Positions 32,101-39,501 of a DNA stretch of 64,000 nt are shown one piece after another. Origin of the DNA: an uncultured Collinsella sp. (GTDB taxonomy: Bacteria > Actinomycetota > Coriobacteriia > Coriobacteriales > Coriobacteriaceae). The translations under genes and the position numbers were made by a program. A model generated the notes under the pieces. It worked only from the letters and a program-made list of their open reading frames with translations. It made no database searches and was not told the origin of the DNA. Every line of letters begins with the position of its first letter. Within the stretch, counting starts at the first letter, position 1. The stretch covers positions 210,020 through 274,019 of the forward strand of contig UQMD01000001.1 in NCBI GenBank assembly GCA_900542155.1, in the 5' to 3' direction.

Positions 32101-32818
32101 GGGGAAGGTCCTCTCCCTCGGCCATGCGGCCAAGCAGAATCGCGGTTACGGGACGCAGGTCCTCGGGTACCGTCACCTTAAGGTTATCGCGCGGGCTCTG
32201 GACGCAGCGGACGCGCCCACCCATGCGCTCGACCAGTGACGAATCGTCCGTGCCGATAAAGCCCTCGGCAATCGCCGCGGCATGGGCGCGCTTCATGGCG
32301 TCGACGCTAAAGATCTGCGGCGTCTGCGCGGCCCAATAGAGCTCGCGCGGCGGCGTCTCGACGATGTTGTCGCCATCGACGATCTTGAGCGTATCGATCG
32401 CGGGCTGACCGCACACGACACCGTCGAGCGAGCGGTCACCCACAAGCACGTCAATCGCATGATCGATGGCCTCGGTCGTGATAAGCGGACGGGCGCCGTC
32501 GTGGATGGCGACATATTCGAAACCCGTCGGTACCGCATGCATGCCGGCACGGGTGGAATCCTGACGGGTATCGCCGGCATCGGCGAAGCTGATGGGCGTG
32601 TCATAGTCAAACGGATCGATGGCCAGGCGGCGCATCTCGGCGCGGCGCTCGGCAGGACACACCACCACGATGTGGCCGACCTTGTCGCTCCGATCGAACG
32701 CGCGGATAGACCAGCTCATGAGCGGACGGCCCGCCACGTTAACGAGCTGCTTGCCGCCGGGATTTCCAAAGCGCTGGCCGCTGCCGCCGGCAACGACCAC
32801 GGCGCATACGGGCGCCAT
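32090..32818 (-). CDS. ispD: 2-C-methyl-D-erythritol 4-phosphate cytidylyltransferase
   Basis: A 242-residue IspD that joins CTP and MEP. The nucleotide-binding start AVVVAGGSGQRFGNPGGKQL is complete, and AIHDGARPLIT and QTPQIFSVDAMKRAH are the later family signatures. Its ATG overlaps the disA TAA by one base (TAATG), so it is coupled to disA. ispF follows with an 11-base overlap. IspE, the next pathway enzyme, is at 54.9 kb. Confidence 0.96.
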   Translation of the reverse strand: MAPVCAVVVAGGSGQRFGNPGGKQLVNVAGRPLMSWSIRAFDRSDKVGHIVVVCPAERRAEMRRLAIDPFDYDTPISFADAGDTRQDSTRAGMHAVPTGFEYVAIHDGARPLITTEAIDHAIDVLVGDRSLDGVVCGQPAIDTLKIVDGDNIVETPPRELYWAAQTPQIFSVDAMKRAHAAAIAEGFIGTDDSSLVERMGGRVRCVQSPRDNLKVTVPEDLRPVTAILLGRMAEGEDLPHVQ

Positions 32819-33885
32819 TATGCGTTCCCCTGTTTGGTGCCCTTCATGCGGTACAGCGAGTCCGCAAGAATGGCAGGGTTGTTGACGCCAAAGTCGCCTA
32901 GGCGCTCCGGATCCTCGCTGATGTCGTCCATGAGCTCCTGCAACGAGCCATACTCGTCGACGATCTTCTCGGCCACGCCGTCGCGCACGACGGACACGCG
33001 CGAAAGCGTGCGCAGGCCCAGCGGCGTCATGACGGAGTCCTCGTCCAGGTCGTCGTAACCCAGAACCGCCGCCACATGCTGTGGGTCGGACAGGTCCTTA
33101 GGTGTCATACGGCTCAGGTTGGCGCGAATCTTCTCGGCATTAGCCTCGGAAGAATCACTTGCGTAGTCGCGGATCATCAGGTCGTATTCGGTATCCATGC
33201 TGGAGCCCGCGAGCTGCTCGAGCTGCATCTGCACGAGCTTGCCCTGGTTGCCCAGCTTGACGATGCAATCCTTAAGCTCAGTCTTTGCCTGCTGCATGAT
33301 CTCGAAACTCGAGAAAATGCCGGTGATGTCGGCGAGCGTAACGTAGTCGTCGAGCTCGAGGGCCGTCAGGCGCAGCAGGGAGCGGTCGAGCGACTGACGG
33401 GTAGTCTGGAGCGTGGCGACGAGCTGGTTGACCGAGCTCATGATGGTGGTGACGGGCTGGATCTCGTAGCTCTTGCCGTGAACGTACACGTTGACGACGG
33501 CACGACGGGCCGAGACCGAGATCACGATGGCATCCGTGAGCACCGACATGCGGGCGGCGGTGCGGTGACGCATGCCCGTCTCACTCGTGGCAAGCGAGGG
33601 ATCGGGATTGAGGTGGAAGTTGGCGCGCAGGATCTGGGTGAGGTCGCCGTCGATGACGATGGCGCCGTCCATCTTGGAAAGCTCGAACAGGCGGTTCGAG
33701 GTAAACGAAATGTTGAGCGGGAAGCCGTCGTTACCAGCAGCGAGCACGTTTTCGGTGTCGCCGACGCAGATAAGGGCGCCCAGGTGACCAGCAATGATCA
33801 TGTCGAGGGCGGTGCGGATCGGCTGGCCAGGTGCCGTCAGGCGGATGGCCTGTTCCATACGCTTTTGCAGCTCGTTCTTATCCAA
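32818..33885 (-). CDS. disA: DNA integrity scanning protein / diadenylate cyclase DisA
   Basis: A 355-residue DisA. The N-terminal diadenylate cyclase domain has DGA (residues 73-75) and GMRHRTAARMS (R106-H107-R108), the residues that make cyclic di-AMP from two ATP. A linker follows, then a C-terminal helix-hairpin-helix DNA-binding domain (from about 285). DisA scans DNA for branched structures and lowers c-di-AMP when it meets damage. The start is TTG, preceded by GGGAG. It heads the ispD-ispF-cysS unit. The adjacent radA seen in many genomes is absent here. Confidence 0.97.
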   Translation of the reverse strand: MDKNELQKRMEQAIRLTAPGQPIRTALDMIIAGHLGALICVGDTENVLAAGNDGFPLNISFTSNRLFELSKMDGAIVIDGDLTQILRANFHLNPDPSLATSETGMRHRTAARMSVLTDAIVISVSARRAVVNVYVHGKSYEIQPVTTIMSSVNQLVATLQTTRQSLDRSLLRLTALELDDYVTLADITGIFSSFEIMQQAKTELKDCIVKLGNQGKLVQMQLEQLAGSSMDTEYDLMIRDYASDSSEANAEKIRANLSRMTPKDLSDPQHVAAVLGYDDLDEDSVMTPLGLRTLSRVSVVRDGVAEKIVDEYGSLQELMDDISEDPERLGDFGVNNPAILADSLYRMKGTKQGNA

Positions 33886-34044
33886 GGCATCGCTCCCATC
33901 GTATACGCTCCATAAACGTCAATAAGTTTCTCACGGTTTGCCTCTGTGACGCCCGCAAAATCCGATGCTTACAGAATGAGCGAACACAGCTGAGAGCCCC
34001 AATCCAAATGAGCTGCTTATGTGGTAGCATCGGGATTCGCATAA

Positions 34045-34185
34045 ATGAGGGAGTAGTCGCGTGATCGGGTTCGCCTCCGGTGGCGCGGCAAGTCAACACA
34101 CTGGCCGATGCGGCCTGGCTTGCCTTAATGAACGAGACTCGTGGCTGTGCGCGCAACGCGTACGCCACGGGTCTTTTTTGTTACT
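34045..34185 (+). ncRNA. yybP-ykoY (manganese) riboswitch upstream of mntP
   Basis: The region upstream of mntP contains GAGGGAGTAG (34048-34057), a GC-rich arm, and GAACGAGACTCGTGGC, which pairs with GCCACGGGTCTTTTTT to form a terminator-like hairpin. These elements and the position fit the manganese-sensing yybP-ykoY riboswitch, in which bound Mn2+ favours read-through into an exporter gene. Identification rests on motif memory and context, without covariance scoring. Confidence 0.72.
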
Positions 34186-34232
34186 CCCCCAAGAGGTACA
34201 CGCGGGCCCGCCCGCAGAGAGGGAGCCAGACT

Positions 34233-34811
34233 ATGGGACTCGCAGAGCTCGTGTTGCTCGCCGTTGGCCTTTCGATGGACGCCTTTGCCGTTTCCATCTG
34301 CAAGGGCCTCGGCATGAAGAAGATCAACTTTAAAGTCGCCGTGGTGCTCGGCCTGTTCTTTGGCGGCTTTCAGGCCGGCATGCCCGTAATCGGATGGGCG
34401 CTCGGCAGTCAATTCATGGGCATCATCGGACCCATCGACCATTGGATCGCCTTTATCCTTTTGGCCTTCATCGGCGGCAAAATGCTGTGGGAAGCCTTTA
34501 CCGAAGACGAGGATGAAGGCGACGGCAAGGATGCCGAAAAGATTGACCTAGGCGAGTACCTGATCCTCGCCATCGCCACCTCAATCGACGCCCTAGCCGT
34601 GGGAATCTCATTTGCCGCGCTCTCGGTTGACATCGTTCCCGCTGTATCGCTTATCGGCGTCACAACGTTTATCTTCTCCGTCGCCGGCGTAGCAATCGGC
34701 CACACCTTTGGCGCGCGCTACGAAAAACCTGCCACCATCGTGGGCGGCATCGTGCTCATCCTCATCGGACTTAAGATCTTGCTTGAGCATCTGGGGATTT
34801 TGGCGCTGTAA
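34233..34811 (+). CDS. mntP: Manganese efflux pump MntP
   Basis: A 192-residue membrane protein with six predicted helices in two repeats. Each repeat contains the family signature with conserved aspartates: GLSMDAFAVSICKGLG near residue 13 and ATSIDALAVGISFAAL near 118. An acidic loop (EDEDEGDGKDAEK) separates the halves. MntP exports Mn2+ and protects against its toxicity. GAGGGAG precedes the ATG at 34233. The manganese riboswitch directly upstream agrees with the function. Confidence 0.95.
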   Translation: MGLAELVLLAVGLSMDAFAVSICKGLGMKKINFKVAVVLGLFFGGFQAGMPVIGWALGSQFMGIIGPIDHWIAFILLAFIGGKMLWEAFTEDEDEGDGKDAEKIDLGEYLILAIATSIDALAVGISFAALSVDIVPAVSLIGVTTFIFSVAGVAIGHTFGARYEKPATIVGGIVLILIGLKILLEHLGILAL

Positions 34812-34849
34812 CGCCAAACACAATCGCTCAAAACTCAACGCCAGTACAA

Positions 34850-34881
34850 GGCCTCATGCAAAGTTTTGCATGAGGCCTTTT
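34850..34881 (+). terminator. Terminator of mntP
   Basis: GGCCTCATGCAAA and TTTGCATGAGGCC are perfect 13-base arms with a minimal loop, followed by TTTT. The stem shares ATGCAAA/TTTGCAT with the hipBA operator that starts three bases later. Confidence 0.85.
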
Positions 34882-34883
34882 CG

Positions 34884-34924
34884 TGCAGACTTTTGCATGT
34901 CATACTGATATGCAAAAGTCTGCA
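34884..34924. promoter_or_regulatory. hipBA operator
   Basis: TGCAGACTTTTGCAT (34884-34898) and ATGCAAAAGTCTGCA (34910-34924) are perfect 15-base inverted copies around an 11-base spacer, immediately upstream of hipB. A large palindrome at this position is the expected autoregulatory site of a HipB antitoxin. Confidence 0.8.
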
Positions 34925-34938
34925 TGTTGGAGATCGCC

Positions 34939-35370
34939 ATGGATACCCTTCCCATCACCACACCACGCCAAGCTGGCATCTATGTGCGTCAGGCACGCGA
35001 GTCGCAGGAAATCACCCGTGCGGCCCTCGCTAAAAAAGCCGGCGTTTCGGAGCGCCTGCTCGCATCGCTCGAGCTAGGAGACGCCACGGGTATTCGGCTC
35101 GACAAGTTACTGACCGTCTTTAACGCACTCGACATAGGTCTCTTTGCGCAAAGCGATAACGACTCCATCGCATCGCCCTCCGAACATCCGACGACGATAG
35201 CGGACCTCCCTATCGCGAACTCGAATGCCCTGCCAAAGCCAAGCGTAGGCAGACGACCCGCCCGTCAAGGAACGCCATCTTCCTATGGTGCCCTGCTGGC
35301 CCAAATCGCAGCCGAGCAAGGCCTTTCCGACACTTCAGACCTCTCCTTTGGCTGTAAGGTTGTGAAATAA
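34939..35370 (+). CDS. hipB: HipB-like antitoxin / Xre regulator
   Basis: A 143-residue protein. Residues about 10-70 form an Xre helix-turn-helix (AGIYVRQARESQEITRAALAKKAGVSERLLASLELGDATGIRLDKLLTVFNALDIGLF); a flexible tail of about 70 residues follows. TTGGAG lies seven bases before the ATG at 34939. It precedes hipA with the stop directly abutting the hipA start (TAAATG). It likely represses the operon through the palindrome upstream and neutralises HipA. Confidence 0.85.
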   Translation: MDTLPITTPRQAGIYVRQARESQEITRAALAKKAGVSERLLASLELGDATGIRLDKLLTVFNALDIGLFAQSDNDSIASPSEHPTTIADLPIANSNALPKPSVGRRPARQGTPSSYGALLAQIAAEQGLSDTSDLSFGCKVVK

Positions 35371-36675
35371 ATGGCAGAGATGGAGCTTGCGACCCTCATT
35401 TGTGGCGAAATCGCAGGCACTCTCCGGCAAGACGAGCATGGACTCTGCAGCTTTGTATACGCCCCAACCTATCGCGGAGCACCACTATCGCTTACAATGC
35501 CGCTTTCCAATCGCACGTATGGCCATAACATCGTCCGCCCGTTCCTATTTGGCCTTTTGCCCGACAGCCAAGAGCAGCGTCGCGCTATTGCCGCCGAGCA
35601 TGACGTTGCATCCAACAACCCCGTCGCCCTCTTGTGCCATATCGGTCTTGACTGCGCGGGGGCCGTTCAGTTTTGTCGAGCCGATCAATTAGACGCCGTC
35701 CGTGGCAGGGTCTCCGCATACCGCCCGCTTACCAATTCTCAAATCGCTCACAAGCTTAAAGCAATTCGCGATGACGAAAGAGAGACATGGATGGGCTCCA
35801 ACGAAAGCTGGTCCCTGGGCGGCAACCAAGGCAAATTTGCACTAGCTTGGCATGATGGCCAATGGTACGAATGTCTAGGGTCATCCCCCACTACCCATAT
35901 CTTCAAAAATGGTGTCGTTGGGTTCAAACATCAGGCCTTAAACGAATTCGTCTGCATGAAAACGGCTCGGCGTGTTGGCATTCCAACTGCCAACGTCTCC
36001 TATTGCACATTTGAAGACGAAGCCGCGCTCGTCGTTGAACGGTACGACAGAATGGTCAATAGCAGCGGAAATATCGAAAGGCTGCATCAGGAGGACTTTT
36101 GCCAGGCGCTCGGTGTATTGCCAAGCCAGAAATACACCACCGACGGAGGACCAACCACACGAGACATCCAAGAACGACTGATTAACACAGTCCCCCACCA
36201 CATGAATCTTGTGCTTTTTACCTATATGTTGTTCTATAACGCCATTATCGGAGCGCCTGGCGCACACGCTAAAAACTACTCGCTCATCCTAGGCAAAGGC
36301 ACAAACGCAGCGCTCGCACCCATGTACGATGTCGCATCGGGCTTGGCGTACGAGCGTATGCGCCGCCGGGCGCGCCTTGCCATGAGCGTTGGCGGCGAAA
36401 ATCGAGTGGGGCGCATCGGTCCAGGCGCTATCCGCCGATACCACGGTATGGGCGACCCCGCGCTGGAGACGGCGCTCACCGATGCCGGGCTATCCGAGAA
36501 GTTTTGCTTTGCGACCATGATGGACCTCGCCTACGAGGTACCCATTTGCATGGAAGAGGTCATGGACGAATACGCCGACCTGCCCGGCATGGCGGACCTG
36601 CGCGATCATATGCTCGGCCCCGTCCGCGAAAACTGCCAGCGAACCCTCGACCTCATCAGGGCGGATATGGGCTAG
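35371..36675 (+). CDS. hipA: HipA-family kinase with altered catalytic motif
   Basis: A 434-residue protein with the HipA N-terminal domain (about 1-110) and the kinase-like C-terminal domain. The phosphate-binding SLGGNQGKFALAW is at 148-160, and the metal-binding MYDVASGL at 318-325 retains its aspartate (D320). The catalytic loop, usually GxxDAHAKN, reads GAPGAHAKN (294-302): the aspartate expected at 297 is glycine, encoded GGC at 36259-36261 where GAC would be expected. E. coli HipA phosphorylates glutamyl-tRNA synthetase; with this aspartate missing, phosphotransfer is probably lost. The gene is otherwise full length. It may be an inactivated toxin or retain binding functions only. Confidence 0.88.
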   Translation: MAEMELATLICGEIAGTLRQDEHGLCSFVYAPTYRGAPLSLTMPLSNRTYGHNIVRPFLFGLLPDSQEQRRAIAAEHDVASNNPVALLCHIGLDCAGAVQFCRADQLDAVRGRVSAYRPLTNSQIAHKLKAIRDDERETWMGSNESWSLGGNQGKFALAWHDGQWYECLGSSPTTHIFKNGVVGFKHQALNEFVCMKTARRVGIPTANVSYCTFEDEAALVVERYDRMVNSSGNIERLHQEDFCQALGVLPSQKYTTDGGPTTRDIQERLINTVPHHMNLVLFTYMLFYNAIIGAPGAHAKNYSLILGKGTNAALAPMYDVASGLAYERMRRRARLAMSVGGENRVGRIGPGAIRRYHGMGDPALETALTDAGLSEKFCFATMMDLAYEVPICMEEVMDEYADLPGMADLRDHMLGPVRENCQRTLDLIRADMG

Positions 36676-36705
36676 ACGCCAATCAATTTCCCATTTCTTA
36701 AAAGA

Positions 36706-36748
36706 AGAGAGGGGACACCTGTCGCAAAAGACCGGGTACCCCCTCTCG
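36706..36748. terminator. Hairpin after hipA (GGGGACA-type)
   Basis: GAGAGGGG and CCCCCTCTC arms flank a sequence with GGGGACACCTGTC. It may terminate hipA and pepD transcripts from both sides and resembles the GGGGACAGG repeats in its loop. Confidence 0.45.
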
Positions 36749-36802
36749 TAATGTCATTTGCAATCCGCTAGCACGTGGCTCGGACTGCTGCTAGCGCAAC
36801 CT

Positions 36803-38260
36803 TTACGCGGCGAGGCGCTTGAGCACGTCGATGAGCAGCTCGTAGAAGCGCTCGGCAGAAGCGAGCTCCATGCTCTCGTCCGGGGTGTGGACATCGGAGA
36901 GCGTCGGGCCCACGGCGATGGCGTCCAGGCCGTGCAGGGCCTCGGCAAACAGGCCGCACTCAAGGCCGGCGTGAATGGACTCGATGCGCAGCTCGGAGCC
37001 AAAGAGCTCGCGATAGCTCTCGACAAAGACGTCGCGGACCGGCGAATGCTCGGCATAGCTCCAGCCGGGATACTCGAACTCAAACTTGGCGTCGAAGCCC
37101 AGGACATCGGCAAGCGTCTGCAAACGATCCTTAAACTCGTTCTGCAGCGAGGTGATCGAGGAGCGCGGGGAAAGCATGATCTTAACCTGGTCGTCGGAAG
37201 TGGCGACCACGCCGATGTTGGAGGAAACCTCGACGGAGCCGTCGGTGGCGACGTTGCGGCGAATCACGCCGTTAGGGGCAAGACGCAGGGCGCGGATGAG
37301 GGCAAGCGCGGACTTCTGGTCCATGGCCTCGACCTCGGCGTCGTCGGCAATCTCGACGGTGCAGGTAAAGCCGGGGTCGAAGACCTCGAGCTCGGCAGTG
37401 ACGTCGGCGATGATGCCCTTGGCGACCTGCGCCGCGGCCTCGGCGGCAGCGTGGTCGGCGTAAACCAGCTCGGCCTTGCACTCACGGTTGATGGCGTTGT
37501 CCTTAGTGCCGCCGTTAAAGCTGACGATGGCGGGCTCGCCGGCGACCATCAGGCGGTCGATGATGCGGGCCATGATGAGGTTGCCGTTGCCGCGCTCCAG
37601 GTGGATATCGCTGCCGGAGTGGCCGCCCAGCAGGCCGGAGATGTCGAGCGTGAGGGTGCTACCGGTCTTGTGCTCGCGCGCGATGGGGCAGGTGTAGGTA
37701 ACGACGACGCCGCCGGCGCAGCTGACGGTGGCAACGCCCTCTTCCTCGGAGTCAAGGTTAATCATGGTGCGGGCGCTAATCTGGGACTTGTCGAGCGTCT
37801 CGGCGCCGACCAGGCCAGTCTCCTCGTCGGTGGTGAACACGCACTCGAGGGCCGGATGGGCAATCGAATCGTCGTTGAGCACGGTAAGCATAAGCGCGAC
37901 GGCGATACCGTTGTCGGCGCCCAGAGTGGTGCCGTTAGCGGTGAGGACGCCGTCCTTGACGACCAGGTCGATACCATCGGTCGTAAAGTCGTGCTCAACG
38001 GAGCCCAACTTGTCGCACACCATATCGATGTGGCCCTGCAGCATCACGGTCGGGGCATTCTCGGCACCGGCAGATGCGGGCTTGCGAATGATGACGTTGT
38101 AGACCTCGTCCTGATACACATCGAGGCCGCGCTCCTTGGCAAACGCAACCAGGAAATCGCTGATGCCCTTCTCGTTGCCAGACGCGCGGGGGATCGCGCT
38201 GACCTCCTCAAAGAAATGGAACAGCTGGGCGGGCTCGTAGCCGGTGATCTTGTAATCCAT
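36803..38260 (-). CDS. pepD: Aminoacyl-histidine dipeptidase (PepD, M20 family)
   Basis: A 485-residue zinc peptidase cleaving Xaa-His dipeptides. The M20 metal-site motifs are present: VMLQGHIDMVCDK (H and D near residues 75-80), LGADNGIAVALML (bridging D), FTTDEETGLVGA (E-E), and the late H of IHAGLECGLFAEAL. The central lid domain carries the PepD-type LLGGHSGSDIHLERGN. AGGAGG lies seven bases before the ATG at 38260; an upstream in-frame start lacks conservation. It appears monocistronic. Confidence 0.95.
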   Translation of the reverse strand: MDYKITGYEPAQLFHFFEEVSAIPRASGNEKGISDFLVAFAKERGLDVYQDEVYNVIIRKPASAGAENAPTVMLQGHIDMVCDKLGSVEHDFTTDGIDLVVKDGVLTANGTTLGADNGIAVALMLTVLNDDSIAHPALECVFTTDEETGLVGAETLDKSQISARTMINLDSEEEGVATVSCAGGVVVTYTCPIAREHKTGSTLTLDISGLLGGHSGSDIHLERGNGNLIMARIIDRLMVAGEPAIVSFNGGTKDNAINRECKAELVYADHAAAEAAAQVAKGIIADVTAELEVFDPGFTCTVEIADDAEVEAMDQKSALALIRALRLAPNGVIRRNVATDGSVEVSSNIGVVATSDDQVKIMLSPRSSITSLQNEFKDRLQTLADVLGFDAKFEFEYPGWSYAEHSPVRDVFVESYRELFGSELRIESIHAGLECGLFAEALHGLDAIAVGPTLSDVHTPDESMELASAERFYELLIDVLKRLAA

Positions 38261-38408
38261 GGTGCCTCCTTGGCGCAACTGGTTAGACAGTAAGACATGC
38301 GACTTGTATATTCCCAGACTTTGCGTGCATAAACCAGTCGAAAACGCCGAGCGCCCTTGCATCATCGGCTAACGGTGAGGAAACGCCACTTTATCAAGGT
38401 AAAGCAAG

Positions 38409-38930
38409 CTAGACGGGCCGTGCAAAGGGAACGTTGGACCCTTCAACCAACCTCAACGCCTGTTGAACGTTAATGCATACACCATTGGTATGTTTAATAA
38501 GATTCTTGTCCTCCGTCACGACGTAATCGGCATCAATGCGATTGGCGACGCCCAGCATCAGGTCGTCCTCAAAGTCATTGTGGTGGTACTTGAACACAAA
38601 GGAGTCGAAGACCTCGTCTGCACCGACCGGCGCGATGAGGGCGAGCTCGCGCATCTGCCGAACGCATGCCCAGGCCGTTTCGTCCGCCGCCGCAATGGCG
38701 TTATCGCTCAGCGAACCATTCTTCCTTCGGCACTCCCTCTTAATCGCCGCCGAGACAAGATACGAGACATCTTTGACCGAAAGAGACGAGGCAAACAGGG
38801 CAATCTGCTCCGAGACATCGGCAATCTCGATCAGATGGACGACATTTTCCGTACGGTCGGACCTGCCAGAAAAATAATCCATCCATACGTTGGTATCGAT
38901 TAACAGCTTGAGGACGCCTTCTGTGCTCAT
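38409..38930 (-). CDS. PIN-domain toxin of a type II toxin-antitoxin pair
   Basis: A 173-residue PIN-domain protein. The first acidic residue is in LLIDTNVWMDYF (D11), an internal Asp/Glu-rich stretch follows, and the C-terminal part has the paired acidic site FEDDLMLGVANRIDADYVVTEDKNLI. PIN toxins of the VapC type are Mg2+-dependent ribonucleases cutting tRNA or rRNA. The start overlaps the antitoxin stop (ATGA), so the two are coupled. A GGTGGAA stretch precedes the ATG. The target is not predictable. Confidence 0.88.
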   Translation of the reverse strand: MSTEGVLKLLIDTNVWMDYFSGRSDRTENVVHLIEIADVSEQIALFASSLSVKDVSYLVSAAIKRECRRKNGSLSDNAIAAADETAWACVRQMRELALIAPVGADEVFDSFVFKYHHNDFEDDLMLGVANRIDADYVVTEDKNLIKHTNGVCINVQQALRLVEGSNVPFARPV

Positions 38931-39286
38931 AGTTCCACCCACTCGGGATAGCGCTCCGCCATGGCCTCCTCATAGAGGTCGTCATAGTCTCCCGAGAACT
39001 CGGGGATGGGGATGCCGTATTTGAGGCACGAATCTCGAACGATATGGCTGCCTTGCGCGGCCCTTGACTCCATGCGCCGGGGCTCCACTCCGTCAGAAAC
39101 CGGAGCCGCCGCGTCTCCCTTCGAGGGCATGCGTCCGTTAACGACCAGATACTCCCAAAGTGTCCGAACGGCTTGTGACGGCGTCATGCCAATATGGGTC
39201 AGGACGGCGTCTCCTGCCTCTTTGAGCTGACGATCTATACGCACGTTCATCTGAACCGGCCGTGAGTCTAGTATCGACATAGACAT
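38927..39286 (-). CDS. RelB/DinJ-like antitoxin
   Basis: A 119-residue protein. The N-terminal half fits the RelB/DinJ ribbon-helix-helix family: VQMNVRIDRQLKEAGDAVLTHIGMTPSQAVRTLWEYLVVNGRMP. The C-terminal half is flexible and ends in an acidic and aromatic stretch (FSGDYDDLYEEAMAERYPEW) suited to wrap a toxin. AAAGGAG lies five bases before the ATG. It is followed by a PIN-domain toxin, a less common mix than RelB with RelE. The inverted repeat at 39298-39330 is probably its operator. Confidence 0.85.
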   Translation of the reverse strand: MSMSILDSRPVQMNVRIDRQLKEAGDAVLTHIGMTPSQAVRTLWEYLVVNGRMPSKGDAAAPVSDGVEPRRMESRAAQGSHIVRDSCLKYGIPIPEFSGDYDDLYEEAMAERYPEWVEL

Positions 39287-39297
39287 GTTGGCTCCTT

Positions 39298-39330
39298 TTG
39301 CTATACGCTTTCCTTAATTAAGTATAGCAA
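39298..39330. promoter_or_regulatory. Operator of the PIN toxin-antitoxin pair
   Basis: TTGCTATAC (39298-39306) and GTATAGCAA (39322-39330) are perfect inverted copies 15 bases apart, directly upstream of the antitoxin ribosome-binding site. The A/T-rich centre (TTAATTAA) may contain the promoter. The remaining gap to 39501 shows nothing more. Confidence 0.7.
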
Positions 39331-39501
39331 TTTGTCAGACAAACAGACGCCTCAGTACTGAAGCGTTCGTTTGACCGGGTTTGCCGTTGTGGGATTAGTC
39401 AATAAAAGAAGCTGATACATGTTTGAGATAACTGCCCACATCAGCTGCAATTCGCTATCCACAGGCAATGAGTCCCGCAACGAAGCGCCATGCACAAGCT
39501 T

